The notes below the pieces were generated by a model that saw only the letters and a list, made by a program, of their open reading frames with translations, had not been told where the DNA came from and did no database searches. The position numbers were made by a program, and so were the translations under genes. A stretch of DNA of 64,000 nt from Pseudo-nitzschia pungens (Eukaryota > Bacillariophyta > Bacillariophyceae > Bacillariales > Bacillariaceae), in NCBI GenBank assembly GCA_037355855.1, contig CM074763.1:4650001-4714000 (forward strand). The letters are read 5' to 3'. Positions 48,729 to 60,636 of the stretch are shown in pieces (the first letter of the stretch is position 1; every line of letters starts with the position of its first letter).

Positions 48729-50460
48729 CTAGGAAGAAATAGTCCACAGGCGCGATATGAATTCTTCCAAACCGAACCAATGGGTCACTAACGACGCGAT
48801 TCCGTACGCGGAAGATATGCACATCAACAGAACCGCAATGGTTTCCAATCCAAAGACCAACCAGTTCGAGTCCAGGAAACTGCTTTTCCAGACTCCCAGG
48901 CACCAAACGGTAACGCTCAGAATCAATATGATCAGGCTGGGTATGTTGACGGACTCGCCGTCGTCTGGACCCGAGTTCGGATAGGAATCGGTGGTGTCGA
49001 ACCACTCGGGCAAGCACAGCCACAGGAGGCTCGGAACCACCGCAAAGGAGGCGAAGCCCATCATCATGAACACGCCCTCCTTCTGGCTCTCGTGGAAGAC
49101 GACCCGAACGTGGCCCTCCTCCTGTTTCCGGTGGCCGTCCCGGTCCGAGTCAAAGTGCATCGGCATCTTCCACGATCCAAAGCTCCCGAAAAAGGCCCCG
49201 CCCCCGTCAAACTCGGTGGCCGGGTCCGAATACGGGGAGGCAAACCCCTCGTCGGTCCGCTCGTCCAAGAGGGCGTCCTGGATGCCCGATGACAGGAGGG
49301 AGTCCCCCACCAGTGCGCTCACGAACAGGTCCGGGTATCCCTCGAGCGTGTCGGCCAGGCTCATGGCGTCGATCTTGAGCATCCCCCGGTCCAGCAGCAT
49401 GTCTACCAGCCGGGCCTTGGAGTCGGCCTTGTTTTGCTCGAGGTGCTGTCGCTCGGTGGACCGCTCCCACGCGTGGTGGGACGCGACGATGTAGGTGGTC
49501 CACACGTGGCCCGCCGCCATGCAGAGGGCGTCCGCGGAGCAGGCCGCCACCGTGAGGGCCACGACGGCGGCCCGGAGCTCGGTGCGGGTTCGGATCGTCA
49601 GGACCCCGAGCCCCCAAAAGGCCGAGGCGATGCCCGATCCGGTGAGCAATCCGTCGATGGCGCCGTAGCAAAAGGACCGGCGGAGGTTTTCCTGGCCCAC
49701 CAGGTCGGCGAGGGGGGAGAGGCACCTGGCGCAGAACGACCGGTCGTCTCCCCGCGGCTGCTCCCGTTGTTCGTCGCCGTAGTAGTAGTCGTGGTCGTCG
49801 AGGTTGTCGTAGCCCGGGTTGCCGTAGTGGAATTCGTGGTTCTGGTTCGGGTCCACGACGCCACCGTATCCGGTGTGTGTTTGCTGGAGTGACGAGAGCA
49901 GGCGTTGCTGCTGCGATTCCAGTGTGGTGGAATTCGACGCAACCACCTGTGGGTAGGGGGGAGGCTTTTCCGGCTGCTGTGCCGTGCTGCGTGTGAATCG
50001 CGCGCTTGGAAGGAGTCTCTCCGGGATTGCCACCGGTGGCATACTTGGAGCCACGCAGGGAACCAGAAAAGTATATGGTTCCTTTTCCCACGCCGGATAA
50101 TTCGTCTCTGGAAAGGCCCATCTCATTCCGGGCATCGCGGGTGGACGGATGAAGCGGTTTCGCTGCGGGATCATCGTCGCTTGCGTCCATGGTTCCGAGA
50201 CCCATCAAATTGGTATGGGTTTTTGAGGTTTTCCGTTTGGACAGAGACAAGCCGCGCTCGCTACCGCTTTCGACACCGGTGGGTTGGTGGCTGTCAGGGA
50301 GTTCCGGCTCTCCCCCGTTCCATTCGAATTTAGAAAGTTTTTGTTCCTGGTATTGGAGGCTGATCATGTGCTGAACCTTGGCTTGCAAATCGCGCTCTTC
50401 TTCGGATCCCGTCCTGAGATGCCCGCGGGGAGGCGCTTCGGTCGAGACCGGCGTCGCCAT
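48729..50460 (-). CDS. VIT/CCC1-type vacuolar iron transporter-like membrane protein
   Basis: The N-terminal part reads from ATG 50460 and the membrane part reads in the +1 frame down to 48729. A 58-bp GTATGC...CGCAG intron (50044-49987) would join them in frame (557 residues), but it is short. A one-base shift near CCAAGCGCGCG is the alternative. The N-terminal 200 residues are hydrophilic, Ser/Pro/Asp-rich, with a Tyr-rich YDNLDDHDYYYGDE stretch. The core (FCYGAIDGLLTGSG, a helix, AACSADALCMAAGHVW, then a charged helix ERQHLEQNKAD) matches the first two helices and metal-binding cytoplasmic helix of VIT1/Ccc1. Three more hydrophobic segments follow (FMMMGFASFAVV, IPSLIILILSV and LETIAVLLMC). 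The role would be Fe2+/Mn2+ transport into the vacuole, by family analogy; the sequence is divergent. Confidence 0.72.
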
Positions 50461-50795
50461 GTCGACGGGTGATCTTGGAATGCGAGTGGACGAAACGAGA
50501 ACGGGGTGTTCGGTATTGTTCCTGGGTCGTGCTTTGTCCCGACCCACCGAAACGATGGGGATGGAGTCAGTCGCTGCGCGGAGTATCACGAAGCTCAGCC
50601 CTCAAAACGAACACTCAATTGGTAGCTACGAGGAAGCCACTGCTTCGCGTCCGTTCGATGGAGTGAAAACCCGTATGATTGAAATGCAAGAGATGGGTAC
50701 GATTACGTACTCGCAGTCGACTGAGGATTTAGCCACGGGAAGAAGGACTTCAGCGTCTGTCTTCATATATATTTCTTAGGAAGTACAAAGTAGAA

Positions 50796-50805
50796 GTAAG
50801 ATTAC
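50796..50805. promoter_or_regulatory. GTAAGATTAC motif upstream of VIT-like gene
   Basis: Exact copy, 336 bp upstream of the ATG at 50460. Confidence 0.4.
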
Positions 50806-51364
50806 TCGTATGATTTATTTCCCGAGATGAAGAAATAAATGAGGGATACTGTACCCGCAATACATACTAAACCTTAGTCCCCGGTTCCGGAAGAGTAGAG
50901 GATAAAATCTTACTACAATAGTACAGTTACTCTACGGGTTCTCCGCACATCATTCGAGATGATTGTCATCAACGCGAAAAATCGAGAGGGAAAAACCGAC
51001 AAATTTCGCACTAGCGTGTCAACAAATCGCGCGTCAACATCCGAGGGCGAACTGCGAATTTGGCATCTGAAATAACTAGTTACTACGCCTTAACCTTACT
51101 CTTTGTATCTCCAACGAATAACTTACCTAAACCTCAGACCATTACTTCGTATATACGTATGTTAGTCTGCAAGTCGTACGTATTTAGTACGTACTTCGAC
51201 CAGAATTATTGCTAATTGTTTGACTCGTAACGTAACTTACCGTATCATCCATGCCGCTCACTCACATCAATACCGTAACAGGTAGGGAAGACACGACACA
51301 CGACACATCATTATTTTTTTTCCACTTTCAATCGATGCGTCGCACGTACTACGTAAGGTTTATG

Positions 51365-51374
51365 GTAACCTTAC
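51365..51374. promoter_or_regulatory. GTAACCTTAC motif upstream of SerRS gene
   Basis: Exact copy, directly beside GTAAGGTTT at 51355, forming an inverted pair 200-290 bp upstream of the possible SerRS starts. Confidence 0.42.
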
Positions 51375-51654
51375 GGAAAGATTACCGACGAGAGCATCGC
51401 AACTTATCGTAGCGACAACCAGCTGCGGAAAAAGATCTTTCGACTCGTTGTTGTGTTGTACCAGTGAGTTGTGCACACTATTTCCGACAAGTTGGGGCCT
51501 CTTTTCCGGTGCTCTCGATTCATCGATCGGTTCCAATTTCGATCCCGCGTCCAGAATTCTTTGATGTATTTCTACAAGAGCGTCGTTGTAGCCATGCTGG
51601 CGATGTTGTCGCGTCCCGTCGGTGGCGTGGACGGTTGCGAGGCGGTCCCGATCG

Positions 51655-53189
<1,535 letters not shown>

Positions 53190-54919
53190 AGTTCCTACTA
53201 GTATTAGTGGTATATTATTTTTTATTATTATTATTTTGAAAAACATATCGCAAGTTTCGTTTCGTGACCACTTTTTGGCGTGCATTTTGAACACACAGCA
53301 GTCGCTCGTCAAGGTCCACGCATCTGAAATTGTAAGATAATTACTGTCTTGCTCGAGAATCTCTACTATTGATGGTAAGGACAAAAATCAACGTTACAAT
53401 ACCCTAATTAACTCGAGTACTAGTAGAGAATGCACAAGAAAAGGATGAAGGCCGGCAGCACCTTGGTGGTGGTTGCAACTGGTAGGCTCGATTGACTGGT
53501 GGTACTAGTAGTATTGTACAATGCTTTCGATTTGCAACGGGGCGTCTTGATTCTTGGTGTGCATGAAAATAAGAGAGGTCACCCGCAATGTACTTTGTCC
53601 CTGCTGATATCTGTTGCTTGAAAGTGACCAAAAATTTTGGCTAACGTAGTAGTAGTAGTACTAATACTACTAGTAGTAGTACTTCTTCATCAAAAGATTG
53701 TATTGCAAATTGGCAGATTGGTTATTACAGCAACCAAATGCAGTTTAGTGATCTGTAGATCAGTTGAGATAGTACTAGAGGATTGTTAATTTTGTTAATT
53801 TTGTTGTTGTTGTTGTTGTTGTTGTTGTTTTTGGTAGTGGAGCCTCCTCCTATTGCCTGCTGTTTGTTACTTTACTCCTTTTCGAAAAATGATGGCAGCA
53901 TCACCATCATCATGAAGAACCTCAACCCAGCACTACTACTAGTACTACTAGCAAAAAATAGAAACATCACCATCTCGACCCCCATTGAAGACGCGTTGAT
54001 GCTACTACTACTACTAGTATTACTACTAGGTACTACTATTGACACAACTACTAGTTCTTTGACATTAGACTTGCACTTCTTCAGTGAATCGCTCTGATGG
54101 TAGCAACGCCGGAGTTTGGATTGCTGTCTGGATTTATTCCTTTGATGTGGTGGTTCTTTCTTCTTGTTGTTGGATGTTCACCTACAGGTACCTTCAGGCA
54201 TGTAGTAGGTAAGGTTTTACTAGTTGGTAAGATTACGTACGTGATGTCGGTAAGAGTAGGGAAAACAGGCGAAGGCTTGTAATCCCAACAACGAGCGAGG
54301 TCCAGACTGCATTGGGAATAGAACGTTCTTCCAAATCGGAGTGCCGTCTAGCACTGGAATCGTGGTCATGGGTTATGTTTTGTCGTAGTCTCAGTCGTAG
54401 CGAACGCAATCGCACGATTACTGTACGTATTACTTACGAAGTATTTTGTACCGTACTGGTGGTTCCGTCCGTCATGTTTTGGCACCCATTCCCAACGGTG
54501 GATGTGCTATTTATTTTTTTCCTTCCACCCGACACAAAACAAAACCGAGCTTTTTCTTTTCTCACCAATCACAACACCTCGACCCAACGCGGTGCGAAAC
54601 CCGTCACGGCACTTGTGTACCTCACGTTACCTCCGTCGGACTGAAAGCGACCCGCGATATCTGTCGAGATCTCAACGAGAGGAAACCTACGGTACGATCT
54701 TTGAACCACACATGAACGTTGCCTTTCGCAGGTTCTCTGATTCGTTGTCCTCGCCGTCGTTACGCTTCTTTTCGTCATCGGGATCATCATTGGTATCATC
54801 ATTGGCATCATCATCATCATCCTTCTTGTCTTTCCGAGCAGCGAACCGCACCGGCATTCCGAACCAAGCCGAGATCATTGTTCCCCGTCCGAATCTCGGA
54901 GGCAGACGCAACCAAAACG
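53190..54919. other. Gene-free stretch rich in ACT/AGT palindromes
   Basis: It holds ACTACTAGTAGT-type tracts (about 53495-53515, 53648-53682, 53930-53952, 54000-54050), a TTGTTG tract (about 53800-53830) and one exact GTAAGATTAC (54227-54236). Open frames such as 54502-54936 are extensions upstream of the cobalamin gene without conserved content. Confidence 0.5.
54227..54236. promoter_or_regulatory. GTAAGATTAC motif upstream of cobalamin adenosyltransferase gene
   Basis: Exact copy about 690 bp before the ATG at 54920, with GTAAGGTTT just before it. Confidence 0.35.
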
Positions 54920-56453
54920 ATGCAGCGAAGCAATAGCAGCGGCAGCGGCAACGCCAGCGACAACCGCCAAAGGATTCCCGACCTGGAAGACTTCCACGCT
55001 CTGCACGAGGAAGCCCTGAGCCGGGCCGAGGGAACCTACATCGATCCTTCGACGGGATTCATGGTCTTTACCGAGCTGACACACCTGAAGCGCGGTCGTT
55101 GCTGCGGCAATCGGTGCCGGCACTGCCCGTACGGATTCGAGCGCGTTCCGCAGCTCGGAGGAGCTGCGGCGTCGTCGTGGAGGAGCCGGAGGAGGAGGCG
55201 AGCCCCGGAGGATTCCAACGCGAGCAGCACAGCATCCAACACAACAACAACGACAACAACGACAACACCAACAGCAACGACAGCAGCAGCAACTTCGCCG
55301 GTGCCGGGAGCTCCCAACGCCAAGCTGAGGTCGGGGGACACGGAGAAGGCGCAGCAAATGGTGCGAGAGATTCTGGAGCGCGCCGGGAAAGTGGAATCTC
55401 GAAGACAACAACAACAACGGCCTCGGCAAAGCTTCGAACCGGCCGGTTCGCGGGAAGCAAACCCGAACCGGCACTGCCGAAACGGCTTCCGACAGCGAGG
55501 ACTCGTCCTCGGTGTCCGAGTCGTCGCATTCGTCGTCGGACTCGGACTCGGACTCGTCCACCTCGACGACGGACCAAAAGACGCGTCGGACGGTTTCGGT
55601 GAAGGCACCGTCCACGATCACCGTGATCGAGGCGTCCACCGCCAGCACCGCAACCGTGTCCGAAACGAGCAAGAGCACGGATGCGGGATCCGAGTGCAGC
55701 AGCAGCAGCAGCAGCAGCAGCAACGCAAGCACCGGCTTTGTACGCGCCACCCTCCGGACGACCAAGAACGTCCCCTACACGCGGTCCGGAGACACCGGAA
55801 CCTCCCAGCTGGGAACGGGAGAGCGCCGGTCCAAGACCGATGACGCCTTTGCCGCCATGGGCACCGTTGACGAGCTGTGCAGCTTCGTGGGCGTGGCGCA
55901 CTCGCACCTGACATCCGCAAACGCCGATCGGTACGGGGATCTGCCGGAGCGGCTCCTGGACGTCATGAGCCGGCTCTTTGACGTTGGAAGCCACATTGCC
56001 AAGCCTCCTCCAATCCGCGCCAGCAACAGCGGAAACAGCGATGACGATGAAAGCCCCCCCGTGTTTGTCCCCAACGGACTCGGCGACGGCTTTGCATCCC
56101 ACCACGTCGACGACCTGGAGGACTGGATCCACGAATGGACCGAGGACCTCCCCGAGCTGACGTCCTTTGTGCTGCCCACCGGATCCCCCGCGGCGGCGTC
56201 GCTGCAAGTGGCGCGGACCGTCTGCCGCCGGGCCGAGCGCACGGTGGTCCCCCTGGCGAGAGCCGGCGTCTGCGACCCGAACGCGCTGCGGTACCTGAAC
56301 CGCCTGTCGGATGCCCTCTTCGTGGCGGCCCGGTGGGTCAATCTGAGGGACGGGAGGGAGGAGATCGAGTACCGGCTCCCGGCGAGCGTGAGCTGCGCGA
56401 CTCGCGATCAGCGCGAGCGGGTGCACCGGTCCCTGGCGTCGCCGCGACCGTAA
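54920..56453 (+). CDS. DUF5522 - cob(I)alamin adenosyltransferase (PduO type) fusion, frame-broken
   Basis: From ATG 54920 one frame encodes a DUF5522-like mini-domain: [20 protein letters not shown] followed by [13 protein letters not shown] (about residues 35-75). The Cys cluster suggests zinc binding. After a Thr/Asn-rich linker and an LERAGKVE helix the frame moves +1 (about 55397-55412). It then continues through a long Ser/Asp-rich linker into a PduO-type adenosyltransferase. That part has [23 protein letters not shown] (nucleotide-binding N-terminus), [38 protein letters not shown] and [18 protein letters not shown]. This enzyme makes adenosylcobalamin for methylmalonyl-CoA mutase, usually in mitochondria. 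The stop is at 56453. The shift could be a sequence insertion in an AAC-repeat neighbourhood. If it is real, two separate proteins would be made instead. Confidence 0.8.
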
Positions 56454-57318
56454 CCGCAGCCGCAACCCGGTGACGGCTCCCGGTGACGAACGAGAGGGAA
56501 AGAACGAACGAACCAAAGGCGTTGCCGAACGGATGAATGATTTAAAAAAAAAAAAAAAAAGATCTCGAAGCAATACGATACCGTGACTACTAAAAACTGA
56601 TGTTCAATTGCTGTTCGAGCTGCGTGCACAAATAGTCGTTTCCAACCGCTACCATTCCCCGGAACTCGAAAGTTCACCGCGTTATCACGTGCGTTTTCGT
56701 TATTATTTCATTTGGTCATACCAAGGCTGGAACACTCATTGTTACTACTACTACTACGCGTCCGACAACAATCGAGACTGGTTTATCGTTCTGCTGCAGT
56801 GAGCGAGATTCCATTTCATGCGCTTTTTCACGGAATCTCCTTCAATTTAGAACGCTGGAACGAGTGAGTCTCGGTTGTTGTCAGACGATGGACTTCGGAT
56901 GCTCTTTTCCATAATTCGTACTGTAGGTAAGGTTAGTCAGTTGCCTCCCGCCGCTATCGATCCGTAAGTTACCTTCGAGCAGTAAGTTACAAATAAGGTT
57001 TCGGTTCAGTTTCGTCCCCTGCGCACAAACCACGGTTTTTTCCGCCTGTCTGCTCGCCGTCCGTGTGTGAGTGGTAATTTACGAAGTCAACTCGCGCATC
57101 CAGGCCGGACTCTCGTTTCCCAAACCTCATGTGCGACTGACTCCTCTCCTTCCCGGAATTTACCGGTGCTCATTAGTAAGATTACTCGTACTGTACGACA
57201 CACCCGTACTCCTTCCACCAAGGAGAAAAAGAAATTCCCATCTCCCATCATCGTGTCCATTGCCAGTGCCATTGCCATTGCCATTGCGATCGTTCCGCTC
57301 CGCTCCGCTTTCAACACC
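56454..57318. other. Gene-free stretch, leader of ankyrin gene
   Basis: It holds an A16 tract (about 56543-56558), a near-motif GTAAGGTTAG (56934) and the exact motif at 57176. The open frame upstream of 57319 lacks an ATG and contains a CCATTG repeat, so it is read as leader. Confidence 0.5.
57176..57185. promoter_or_regulatory. GTAAGATTAC motif upstream of ankyrin gene
   Basis: Exact copy 134 bp before the ATG at 57319. Confidence 0.4.
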
Positions 57319-57546
57319 ATGACCTCTTCCAACGCCATCAGCACGGACCCTACCAGCAGCAACAGCGGCAGCACGAGCGAGAACCATTCCAACCATTGCA
57401 GTGCAAGAACGAAACCGAAAACAAAAACAAAACCGAAACCGAAACCGCAAAAGCCACCCGGCATCAGGGCCCGGTCCGAAACCGATCGGAAGTTGCTGGT
57501 GGCGGCCGCCGAGGGAGACATCGAGTTCCTCGAGCGCGTGAGGCGG

Positions 57547-57583
<37 letters not shown>

Positions 57584-59469
57584 CGAGCGGCGATAGCGAC
57601 GAGGGGACGAAGATCCTGCGAAACACCGTGTGCGCCAGCGGATGCCACCTGCTGCACTGGGCCGCCGGGAGCAACCGGGTGGCCGTTCTCGAGTATCTCT
57701 TGTCGCCATTGTCATTGCCATTGCCATTGCCATTGAACTCGCCCTTGCCCTTGCCATTGACATTGCCGATTAAGCCAGCGGGGACGGATATGAATGCGAC
57801 TACCAATACCAATAATACTAATACGAAGACGAATACGAATGCGGATGCAACGAGCAATGGGGCGGGCAATGATCCAGAAACAGCAACCGAAACAGCAACC
57901 AATCGCGCCCTTGCCGCTCCCATCTTTTGCGACACCTCCCCGCGGCAGCGCGCCGCCGACCTTCCCGTCACGGCCTGCAGAAAGAACCTGGGCCGGACCC
58001 CGCTCCACTACGCCTGCCGGAACGGGTGCCTGGAGGCGGTCCGGTACCTGGTCGAGAACGGGGCGGACGTGGGAGCCAGGGCCCGGCAGGGGGTGACGCC
58101 CTTTCAGCTGGCGGTCTGGCAAAACCGTTTGGAGGTCTGCAAATACCTGGTGGAGGTGGGGGGGCACGACGCGGCGGCGGATTTCAACGAGTTTGGGTGC
58201 GGCGCCGTCCACTGGCTGGGGATTGCTCCGGAGGGGCGGGCCAACGATACCGCAAACCAGAACGAGAACGAGAACGAGAACGATGCTGCGAATCGGAACG
58301 CGAATCGGAACGACAGCGACAGCGACATCGACAGCGATGCGGCCGTCGATCCGCCCCCGCCGGACGGCCGCGGCCTGATTCCCCTCGCCCGCTGGCTGGC
58401 GGCGCAGCCGGGAATCGACTTTTCCGCCCGGCAGCGGCAGGATCACACCGCTCTCCACAAGGCGGCCTGGGGCGGCCACCTGGCGCTCGTGAAGTACCTC
58501 CGCACCGAGCACGATCTGTGGGACGACGCCCCCGACAAGGCGGGCAACTACGCGGCCTCCCTCGCCGACATGGCGCACACGCCGAAACACTCCGCGATCG
58601 CTCGCTATCTGCGGCACCACTGCAGCCGCAAGCGGGCGGAGAGCCTGGCGATCCTGGGGCTCGGGGGAACCAAATGTTCCAACGGAAACGGAAACGGAAA
58701 CGAAAGAGCCAACGAAACCGAAACCGAAATCGAAATCGGACCCGAGGAGCTGCGGAAGGCCTACCTGGCCAGGGCCCGCGAGACGCATCCCGATCGGCGG
58801 CCGAGACGGTGCGGTCGCGATCCCGATCCCGCCCGGGATGATTTGGTGGCGGCGGCGGCGGACTTTGACGCGGTGCGCCGGGCCTATCTGCACCTCACCG
58901 AAGAGGGCGGCGTCGGGGACCAATCCAATCCGGCGCACTCGCTCAATCTCATGCTCCGGTACGTGCACAAGGCAACGGGATCGGCGAGTGGAACCGGAAC
59001 CGGAACAGTAGCGGCGGCGAGGACGAAAGGGAGCCGTGCAACCAGAACCGGAGAAAAAATCGGTGAATCCGACGGCGATGGGGACAACAACAACAACAAC
59101 AACAACGAAACCGAAACCGACAACGACAACGACAACGACGATTCCTTTTTCAAGGCCCGATTGGTGGCGGTTCTCCTCGAATACGGAGACAAGGGCATCG
59201 ACCTCAGCAACGTCAAGAAGAAGTGGAAGCAGGTGTGGCCCACCGTCCCGTTTCCGGACCAAACGCGAACCGTGCCAGCGAACAATAACGACGCAAGCGC
59301 AAAACCGCAAACGCGGCAAATGACCACCGCCGATTTCTTGCTCGAGCGCGCCGGGGACGTGATCCGCTTCGAGCGGCACGGCGAGAAAAAGCGGCGCGTC
59401 CGGGTCTTGCTCCGGGACCGGCGATCGTCCCGCGATGCGGTTCTGCGATCGATGGACGGGGAACCGTGA
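57319..59469 (+). CDS. Ankyrin-repeat protein with J-like and OST-HTH-like domains
   Basis: Predicted 716-residue protein. Lys/Pro and Asn/Gly tracts lead into ankyrin repeats: HLLHWAAGSNRVAVLEYLL, then after a long Asn/Thr insert GRTPLHYACRNGCLEAVRYL and GVTPFQLAVWQNRLEVCKYL. HTALHKAAWGGHLALVKYL follows. A J-domain-like segment comes next (about 455-540): an ILGLGG turn, EELRKAYLARARETHPDRR with the HPD motif near 488, and FDAVRRAYLHL. This could recruit Hsp70. The last 105 residues (from FFKARLVAVLLEYG through TTADFLLERAGDVIRFE) resemble an OST-HTH/LOTUS winged helix, which in other proteins binds RNA helicases or G-quadruplex RNA. That assignment is tentative. Inserts of Asn-Gly, Asn-Glu and Thr-Glu repeats separate domains. 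ATG at 57319 is chosen because the longer frame has only a GTG. It is a single exon. Confidence 0.8.
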
Positions 59470-60636
59470 GGGCAACGAGAGAATGGCAGCGCGAAAGACA
59501 ATGGCAATGGCGGGCCGCGCGGGGAACACGAAGCGAATGCCAATGCCAGTGCCAATGCGAATGCCAGTGCGAATTCGACTGTTCGCGGCCCTCTTTTTTC
59601 GGGACGATGTGGCGCGAAACCAACGAGATCTGGTACCGAAACCTAACCCGTAGCGGCACACCCGAGTTCGGGTCGCTCTCCCGCACGCAGGGGAGGGGAC
59701 GCTGCAGGAATCCCACAGGAATCCAGCGGGAACCGACCGAACCGGATCAAACCGGATCGAAAAGAACGAATTCCTTGCAAACCGAACCACGGATCTGTAG
59801 AGGGATCCCGGGCGCGTTCCGTCCAACGGCTTGTGGGAAGGGATTTTGTGTCCTCGGCAACTCCCCTTGGAGCATCGCGTTCGGCCGGCAGCAAGTGCGG
59901 CAGCCCTATTCGTTGCGCCCACTCTTCCGGGGATACGGTCGACGATGACCAGTAGGAACAGGAAACTGCTCAACCGAGGGAGCTCCCAACCGTCCAAATC
60001 ACCATGAATCTGTAAAACCAAAGCCACACAACAACCAAGTGGAATACCATATTTTGGTTGTGACGAATGACAAAAAAACAGAGGCAAGAGTCACGCTTCT
60101 CTCGTTTATGAAGATAGTCGGATTTGTGTTATATTTTCTTGCAACACTTTTCATAGGAAAGCAAATCATTATAAAACCTTAAAACGTTGTGATGTACCAG
60201 TACTTAGGTTGCGAACGGAAAGAATGAGGGACACGACACCCTCGGCGAAAAAGACCTCTGATTCCATCACTCTATCCTCGCTATTATTATGTTATATTAC
60301 ACCGAAGGATATGAAGAAATAGATGATCTGATGCCAACAAATGTTCATGTGGAGCTGTGTACCAATTCATTGACAATAGCTAAGATTGTTGCCCAGATCA
60401 TTCATTGAGCTAAGACGTAAATGAGGTAATGCTTTCTGTAGGAAAAGCAGTGGGAGATTGTGTTTTGCCTGTTGCAGTTTGCAATTTGAAGTGTAAGCAA
60501 GCAAAGTACAGTCAGAGTAGTTGAAACAAGATCTTTGTGAGGGTTTTACAGATGTAGTAAATGAGTCTGGGAAAAAGAATAGTTTTTGATGAAAGTGGAT
60601 ATACACAGTCACCATCAAAGAAACAAAGGCAAGGTG
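59470..60636. other. Gene-free convergent spacer
   Basis: It lies between the ankyrin gene stop and the leucine-rich-repeat gene stop. The first 500 bp are GC-rich with GAATGCCAATGCCAGTGCC-like short repeats. The rest is AT-rich. No supported gene was seen. Confidence 0.5.

Larger units (their letters stand above)
50461..51654. other. Divergent promoter region of VIT-like and SerRS genes
   Basis: It holds exact motif copies at 50796-50805 (GTAAGATTAC) and 51365-51374 (GTAACCTTAC), the latter 290 bp before the SerRS ATG at 51655, plus a near-copy at 51355. A hydrophobic-basic leader frame from ATG 51564 could belong to the SerRS targeting peptide if a frame change is allowed. No separate gene was seen. 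Confidence 0.5.

Noticed and set aside
54502..54936. Upstream frame before the cobalamin enzyme as extra coding sequence
   Set aside because: It has no conserved content and ends in a different phase. The ATG at 54920 directly precedes the DUF5522-like domain.
57067..57318. 84-codon N-terminal extension of the ankyrin protein
   Set aside because: It begins at GTG, contains a repeat-encoded Ala-Ile run and lacks homology-like features. The ATG at 57319 is preferred.
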